Assembly: GCA_018896835.1 (NCBI GenBank)
Contig: JAHILS010000005.1
Coordinates: 1 to 8,730, forward strand
Direction of reading: 5' to 3'
DNA length: 8,730 nt
Source of the DNA: Patescibacteria group bacterium
GTDB taxonomy: Bacteria > Patescibacteriota > Patescibacteriia > UBA9934
The notes beneath the pieces were generated by a model. That model saw nothing but the letters and a program-made list of their open reading frames with translations, did no database searches and was not told where the DNA came from. This document shows, piece after piece, positions 5,711-8,730 of the stretch; the first letter of the stretch is position 1; every line of letters starts with the position of its first letter. The translations under genes and the position numbers were made by a program.

Positions 5711-6433
5711 ATGAGAAGTTTTGATTATGATGATCGCCAAGGCGGTGGACGCGGCGGACGAAAATTTGGCGGAAGAAGCCAGGGGCCAAGGAATTACGAA
5801 GATAGAGATTCTGGAAGACCAACAATGCACAAAGCAACCTGCACTGATTGTGGCCGAGCATGCGAGGTACCATTTCGCCCAACAGGAAGCAAGCCAGTGC
5901 TTTGTAGCGACTGCTTCAAGGGAAGTGATTCACGAAGTTCTGGCAGGCAGGATCGCGGACGCGATTTTTCCAGACCACGCTTTGATGACAAACGAATGTA
6001 TGAAGCAGTTTGTGACAAATGTCATAAAACATGCGAAGTACCATTCCGACCAACTGGTGAAAAGCCTGTTTTCTGCAGTGAATGTTTTACCAAAGGTGAC
6101 TCAAACGGCGGAGGAAAGGGTAATGACCAACTAGCCAAGCAAATTGAAGCAATTAACATAAAGCTTGATAGAATTCTAAAAGCACTTGCCCGAACATCTC
6201 CAGATTTGGACTTCAAGATCGATGACACAGAAAAACCTGTTTCAAAATCAAAGAAGGGTGGTGTGATAGTAGTTGCTAGCAAGGTTGGAAAGAAAGCTCA
6301 AGCTGAAGAGATTATTGAACCTGAAGTAAAAGAAATAAAGGAAAAGAAAGACAAAAAAGTAAAGAAAGAAAAAACTGCAAAAAAAGCAGTAAAGAAATCC
6401 GCCAAAAAAGCTGAGAAGAAAAATAAAAAGTAA
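5711..6433 (+). CDS. Double CxxC-x17-CxxC zinc-ribbon protein with Lys-rich tail
   Basis: This 240-residue protein has four parts. Residues 1-38 are Gly/Arg-rich and RGG-like (GGGRGGRKFGGRSQG). Two near-identical zinc ribbons follow: Cys44/47 with 65/68, and Cys101/104 with 122/125. Each has exactly 17 residues between the CxxC pairs and shares CEVPFRPTG, which adds a fifth conserved cysteine (51, 108). A second Arg-rich linker joins the ribbons. A short helix with heptad-like hydrophobics (LAKQIEAINIKLDRILKAL, 141-159) could form a coiled coil. The tail from about 178 is lysine-rich with KKAVKKSAKKAEKK repeats. The CxxC-x17-CxxC pattern is a named domain of unknown function, frequent in candidate phyla. 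RGG and poly-Lys parts suggest nucleic-acid binding. It diverges from the RNA helicase gene, which may hint at a shared role. Met39 is a possible later start, but the RGG part looks genuine. Confidence 0.88.
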   Translation: MRSFDYDDRQGGGRGGRKFGGRSQGPRNYEDRDSGRPTMHKATCTDCGRACEVPFRPTGSKPVLCSDCFKGSDSRSSGRQDRGRDFSRPRFDDKRMYEAVCDKCHKTCEVPFRPTGEKPVFCSECFTKGDSNGGGKGNDQLAKQIEAINIKLDRILKALARTSPDLDFKIDDTEKPVSKSKKGGVIVVASKVGKKAQAEEIIEPEVKEIKEKKDKKVKKEKTAKKAVKKSAKKAEKKNKK

Positions 6434-6437
6434 ATAC

Positions 6438-6473
6438 AAAAAAAGAACCTGTTGAAAAACAGGTTCTTTTTTT
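6438..6473. terminator. Bidirectional terminator with GAAA tetraloop
   Basis: A perfect 16-bp stem (6438-6453 with 6458-6473) closes on a GAAA tetraloop at 6454-6457. The core is GAACCTGTT/AACAGGTTC, flanked by seven A on the left and seven T on the right, so it gives a U-tract on either strand. It sits between the convergent zinc-ribbon gene (stop 6431-6433) and Nramp-like gene (stop complement 6476-6478). Confidence 0.92.
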
Positions 6474-6475
6474 AC

Positions 6476-7837
6476 TCAAAATTGACTCAATAGCACGACA
6501 ATACTAAAGACTGAAAAGAAAACAAAAATTAGTCCAATTAATATTTTTCTCCACCAAGATGCTTGGAATTGTTTGCTCAAGCTTCCACGATTCAAGAAAA
6601 ATACTAGCGCGACGTGAACGGCCATGGCAACGGCATTGATGCAAGCGCCCAGGACAATTAGTGTTTTTGGTTCAGTAATGCCGATTAGAAAAAGCAGTAT
6701 CCCAAAACTAATTTGAGCCCAAACAAAAATTGAATATAGTTTTGCTAAATGAGTGTTGCCGGTTTTCAGACAGGCGTTTTCTGCCATTATTCGTGAAGTC
6801 GAGTCCATAACTCCCAGCTGTGTTTGAAAGAGCATAATTGCTACTGCGGATAAAAATATAACCCCAACCCAATATCCAAGCCTTGACGCGATCACTGAGC
6901 CTTCAAAAATCACAAAGTTGATTCCTTGCTCAGCTCCCTCCACTCCAAAGACTGTTGAATACGACAAAAGCATTAGTAAAGCTATTGAAAGTGCCCCAAT
7001 AAACCAAAATACAATCAAATGCTCAATGCTAATCCGCTTCCACCAAACTTTAAAATTTTCGTATGACTTTTCTGTTTGCTTAAAATCGTAACCCTCTAAA
7101 CGGACTTCAACATCTTTTTTTGACGATCTAAATAGTCCACCCAACTTTTGAGCATACTTTCCCATGCCATATCCTTTTTCTTTCACATAAATAGATTGGG
7201 TTAAATTTAAATTACCACCAGCACCAGCATAAGCAAACGCGCCTAGGAATGTAGCTAGCACAATTCCTTCTGGTAAAAATCTATATCCGTCTCCAATACC
7301 TACCAAACCATGAGCTAAATCTATCCATTCTGTGCCACGCGCCAAAATAAAAACAAGAATAAAAATAAGAGGGACGCCAAGTATAATTACAAACTTTGTT
7401 ATCCGTTCCACTAAGCCATAAACCGTATGTCCAGAGCTTAAGATGAGTCCAATAACAATAAGCATAGGAATAGCTACCCACCGCAAATCCTCAATTCCAA
7501 TAATCGAACTAAAAACTCTGGCTGATGCTGAAATAATTCCCGGCAGACCAAAGCCAACAAAGGTTGAAAAAATAAACCAAATCGGTGCAAACTTCCAAAA
7601 CTTGTTTATGCCAACAAATACACTTTCGCCTTTTACAAGTGCATAACGCTCAATCTCCATGTTAATAAAATACTGAAACGTAATTCCTAAAAGTGCACCC
7701 CAGGCAATACCTAGACCATAATTTGACGCCAAGTACGGCCAAAGTATTACCTCACCCGACCCCAGGCCAAGTGCCAGGATAACAAAACTAGGACCAATAA
7801 GTTTACGCAAGGGAAGTGGTTTGGGAAATTTTTTCAT
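6476..7837 (-). CDS. Nramp-superfamily transporter with variant metal site
   Basis: This is a 453-residue membrane protein with about 11 hydrophobic helices. It opens with KLIGPSFVILALGLGSGEVILWPYLAS, which aligns with helix 1 of Nramp (SLC11) metal-ion/proton symporters (APC superfamily). Classical members carry DPGN in helix 1 and a Met-Pro-His-type motif in helix 6, both contacting the metal. Here the helix 1 position reads GSGE (residues 26-29). Helix 6 reads ATFLGAFAYAGAGGNLNL (195-212), with no Met and no Pro-His. Helix 8 carries QTQLGVMDSTSR. A charged loop of about 55 residues (216-271) separates helices 6 and 7. It is therefore an Nramp relative whose substrate may not be Mn or Fe. 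The ATG at 7837 is preferred over 7855 because a -10 box ends 8 nt upstream and the 7855 start would fall in the promoter-terminator segment. Its stop is TGA. Confidence 0.8.
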   Translation of the reverse strand: MKKFPKPLPLRKLIGPSFVILALGLGSGEVILWPYLASNYGLGIAWGALLGITFQYFINMEIERYALVKGESVFVGINKFWKFAPIWFIFSTFVGFGLPGIISASARVFSSIIGIEDLRWVAIPMLIVIGLILSSGHTVYGLVERITKFVIILGVPLIFILVFILARGTEWIDLAHGLVGIGDGYRFLPEGIVLATFLGAFAYAGAGGNLNLTQSIYVKEKGYGMGKYAQKLGGLFRSSKKDVEVRLEGYDFKQTEKSYENFKVWWKRISIEHLIVFWFIGALSIALLMLLSYSTVFGVEGAEQGINFVIFEGSVIASRLGYWVGVIFLSAVAIMLFQTQLGVMDSTSRIMAENACLKTGNTHLAKLYSIFVWAQISFGILLFLIGITEPKTLIVLGACINAVAMAVHVALVFFLNRGSLSKQFQASWWRKILIGLIFVFFSVFSIVVLLSQF

Positions 7838-7845
7838 ATGCAATA

Positions 7846-7854
7846 AGTATATCA
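7846..7854 (-). promoter_or_regulatory. Extended -10 promoter of the Nramp-like gene, probably leaderless
   Basis: The - strand reads TGATATACT: a TGn extension followed by TATACT (5/6 to TATAAT). It ends 8 nt before the ATG at 7837, so the mRNA would begin at or next to the start codon. It abuts, by one base, the T-tract of the hairpin upstream. No clear -35 box or Shine-Dalgarno sequence is present. Confidence 0.55.
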
Positions 7855-7887
7855 AAAAACCAACAAGAGTTTCACTGTTGGTTTTTT
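7854..7887. terminator. Intrinsic terminator after the deaminase gene
   Basis: A perfect 12-bp stem (7854-7865 with 7876-7887), AAAAAACCAACA/TGTTGGTTTTTT, surrounds a 10-nt loop. On the - strand it ends in six T and would stop transcripts from the deaminase gene before the Nramp-like gene. The A-tract on the other side makes it formally bidirectional. Confidence 0.8.
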
Positions 7888-7984
7888 GTGCGAAGATTTA
7901 TGTATCAGCCAAGGTTGTGACAAGGTTACGATCAATAAATCCCAAACCGCATGCACTCTGTTAGCAGGTGTAAATGTTAGGTGG
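7888..7984. other. Non-coding spacer with short repeats
   Basis: This 97-base spacer between the deaminase stop and its terminator has no convincing open frame. It holds a direct repeat CAAGGTT separated by GTGA (on the + strand) and a 7-bp inverted repeat (GATTTAT/ATAAATC, about 7893-7940). ACCGCAT is followed 7 nt later by GTT, a spacing shared with the attC-like element at 8439-8517. A GTTAGGT box near 7976-7982 fits the integron GTTRRRY consensus. It may be a decayed recombination site or a structured 3' UTR. Confidence 0.3.
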
Positions 7985-8419
7985 TTAAATTAGCACCTTG
8001 CATTCATCTTCTAGAAAATTCTTTATTATTTGAAATTTATAAGGCGACTTTTTGAGAAAATCGTCAATATTTATGTTGATTCGTTTATCAGCAGGGGAAA
8101 CATCTGACAAAGAAATCCCAAAAAACAATCTTTCAATTTTGGCAAAAGTAATTGCGGAAACGCACATCAGACAAGGCTCACAGGTACAAAAGATGTCGCA
8201 ACCATTAAGATTTTTATTACCGACAACTTGTCCGGCTACCCCTAGGGCTTTTATTTCAGCATGAGCTGATGAATTTTTTGATTCTCGCTGAGAGTTATAT
8301 GTTTTCGCAATCACTTCACCATTCTTAACAATAACAACGCCACACCTTAGTGGTTCCAATGATTTCATTGCCTCCTCTATGGCAAGTCTCATAAATTTTT
8401 CATTTTGTTTTTTGTCCAT
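7985..8419 (-). CDS. Cytidine/guanine-deaminase-type zinc enzyme
   Basis: This 144-residue protein belongs to the zinc-dependent nucleobase/nucleoside deaminase superfamily (CDA, TadA, guanine deaminase). The two zinc-site motifs are HAE (His53, catalytic Glu55) in SSAHAEIKAL and PCxxC (Cys83, Cys86) in CTCEPCLMCVSAI. The N-terminal helix (FMRLAIEEAMKSL) and the strand pair VVIVKNGEVIAKTYN have family form. GISLSDVSPADKRINI after the second motif fits the guanine-deaminase/TadA side better than classical cytidine deaminase. A free-base or nucleoside salvage role is likely, but the substrate is not settled. Typical lengths are 130-170, so it is complete. A TTG at 8428 could extend it by three residues; I prefer the ATG. 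It follows an attC-like palindrome and is closed by a terminator, so it may be a stand-alone unit. Confidence 0.87.
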   Translation of the reverse strand: MDKKQNEKFMRLAIEEAMKSLEPLRCGVVIVKNGEVIAKTYNSQRESKNSSAHAEIKALGVAGQVVGNKNLNGCDIFCTCEPCLMCVSAITFAKIERLFFGISLSDVSPADKRININIDDFLKKSPYKFQIIKNFLEDECKVLI

Positions 8420-8437
8420 AGGAGCCAAGAATTAATT

Positions 8438-8443
8438 TGTATA
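8438..8443 (-). promoter_or_regulatory. Candidate -10 box of the deaminase gene
   Basis: TATACA on the - strand lies 9 nt before the TTG at 8428 and 18 nt before the ATG at 8419. It overlaps the outer box of the palindrome, so the element itself could supply the promoter. No good -35 box is visible. Confidence 0.3.
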
Positions 8444-8517
8444 ACGTTTCTGGCTATGCGATGTTTGCGAAGCAAATATGGGTGAAGCGTAGCGGAACCG
8501 CATAGCCAGTGTTGTAC
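8439..8517. repeat. Imperfect palindrome resembling an integron attC site
   Basis: The 79-base element has outer 7-base boxes GTATAAC (8439-8445) and GTTGTAC (8511-8517), which are complementary apart from one G:T. The inner 11-base arms CTGGCTATGCG (8450-8460) and CGCATAGCCAG (8499-8509) are perfectly complementary. The spacers are unequal (4 nt left, 1 nt right), leaving extrahelical bases on one arm as in attC sites. The outer boxes differ from RYYYAAC/GTTRRRY at one position each. The centre carries its own hairpin, with TTTGC and GCAAA around GAA. It lies 25 bases past the stop of the right-edge gene and just before the deaminase gene, both on the - strand, as in a cassette array. No integrase or second clear site is in view, so a different dispersed palindromic repeat is the alternative. 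Confidence 0.6.
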
Positions 8518-8542
8518 GATGTAGCGAAAAACATTTTTCCCC

Positions 8543-8730
8543 TTATTTGCGCAAAAGGACAAGAGCTGGGCCATATTTTAAAGGAATTTCCTTGTATTCA
8601 ATATTGAGCTCAGTTAGTTTCTTCTTCCATTTTTCCAGAGGAACCGCCCACAAGCCATCTGGCAGTTTTGGGCTGGTTGCTTTTATCTCTTCCTCGTCAA
8701 AAACATGAATTGCGACCCCACCGGACTTGA
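8543..8730 (-). CDS. C-terminal fragment of an unknown protein, cut by the window edge
   Basis: On the - strand an open frame enters from the right edge and ends at TAA (complement of 8543-8545), giving 61 visible residues. There is no usable start inside the window, so the gene begins beyond it. The other two - strand frames close within about 50 bases of the edge. The sequence (GGVAIHVFDEEEIKA, LPDGLWAVPLEKWKKKL, YKEIPLKYGPALVLLRK) has alternating hydrophobic strands and charged helices like a small alpha/beta domain. I do not recognise the family. It is followed by the attC-like palindrome and the deaminase gene, with no terminator between. Confidence 0.65.
   Translation of the reverse strand, partial: KSGGVAIHVFDEEEIKATSPKLPDGLWAVPLEKWKKKLTELNIEYKEIPLKYGPALVLLRK

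Noticed and set aside
5721..6134. 137-residue + strand frame inside the zinc-ribbon gene
   Set aside because: The other frame carries two intact zinc ribbons and typical tails, while this one has no recognisable motif.
6431..6478. Code-25 reading of TGA as glycine
   Set aside because: Read-through of the TGA at the end of the Nramp-like gene would run directly into the terminator hairpin, so TGA is most simply a stop here.
7838..7984. Metal-sensing riboswitch (for example yybP-ykoY or NiCo type) upstream of the Nramp-like gene
   Set aside because: A hairpin with a U-tract is present, but I could not find a conserved aptamer core, and the gene seems to have its own promoter after the hairpin.
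8526..8539. GAAAAA/TTTTTC inverted repeat after the right-edge gene as a terminator
   Set aside because: The stem is nearly all A:T with a 2-nt turn and no proper U-tract, so it would not be stable.
8389..8574. 61-residue open frame on the - strand overlapping the start of the deaminase gene
   Set aside because: It runs through the whole palindrome and into two real genes in a different frame; its sequence is a by-product of the repeat and has no domain features.
1..8730. tRNA or rRNA genes, CRISPR arrays, transposases, phage genes or a toxin-antitoxin pair
   Set aside because: No cloverleaf, spaced direct repeats, DDE or recombinase motifs, or small paired genes of known type were seen on either strand.

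Overview
The window is AT-rich bacterial DNA holding ten protein genes: eight complete and one cut by each end. The best guess for the host is a member of the Patescibacteria (Candidate Phyla Radiation). The grounds are family types I associate with that group: a CxxC-x17-CxxC zinc-ribbon protein with a lysine tail, a DUF5671-like membrane protein, and a 62-residue two-helix membrane protein. Genes are compact, almost none has a Shine-Dalgarno sequence, and several promoter -10 boxes lie only 7-8 nt before the ATG. TGA acts as a normal stop (Nramp-like gene), which argues against the code-25 lineages (Gracilibacteria/Absconditabacteria). The lineage call rests on recall, not a database search.

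Left block (1-4163, all + strand). A large hypothetical protein enters from the left edge; its frame is open to base 1, so the ATG at 184 is internal. It is followed by a six-cysteine lipoprotein, a five-helix DUF5671-like protein with a pseudopilin-like outer domain, a tiny membrane protein, and a RimK-like ATP-grasp ligase with its own TTGACA promoter. The three middle genes look like an envelope set. A 40-bp palindromic terminator closes the block and serves the convergent gene as well.

Middle block (4173-6473). A DEAD-box RNA helicase (- strand) and a two-zinc-ribbon, lysine-tailed protein (+ strand) are divergently transcribed from a 180-bp region. That region carries a strong - strand promoter, a small inverted repeat and a possible attenuator in the helicase leader. 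Both proteins have nucleic-acid-binding features, so a shared role in RNA handling is plausible but unproven.

Right block (6476-8730, all - strand). In transcription order this holds the end of an unknown gene, an integron attC-like imperfect palindrome, a cytidine/guanine-deaminase-type enzyme, a terminator, and an Nramp-superfamily transporter lacking the DPGN metal-binding motif. The transporter's likely leaderless promoter abuts the terminator of the deaminase gene. The palindrome next to the small deaminase gene resembles a gene-cassette boundary, but no integrase is present.

No tRNA, rRNA, CRISPR array or transposase was seen, and no gene-free stretch exceeds 300 bases. I found no clear new multi-gene system. 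The most interesting signals are the repeated leaderless promoter geometry, the attC-like element and the variant Nramp.
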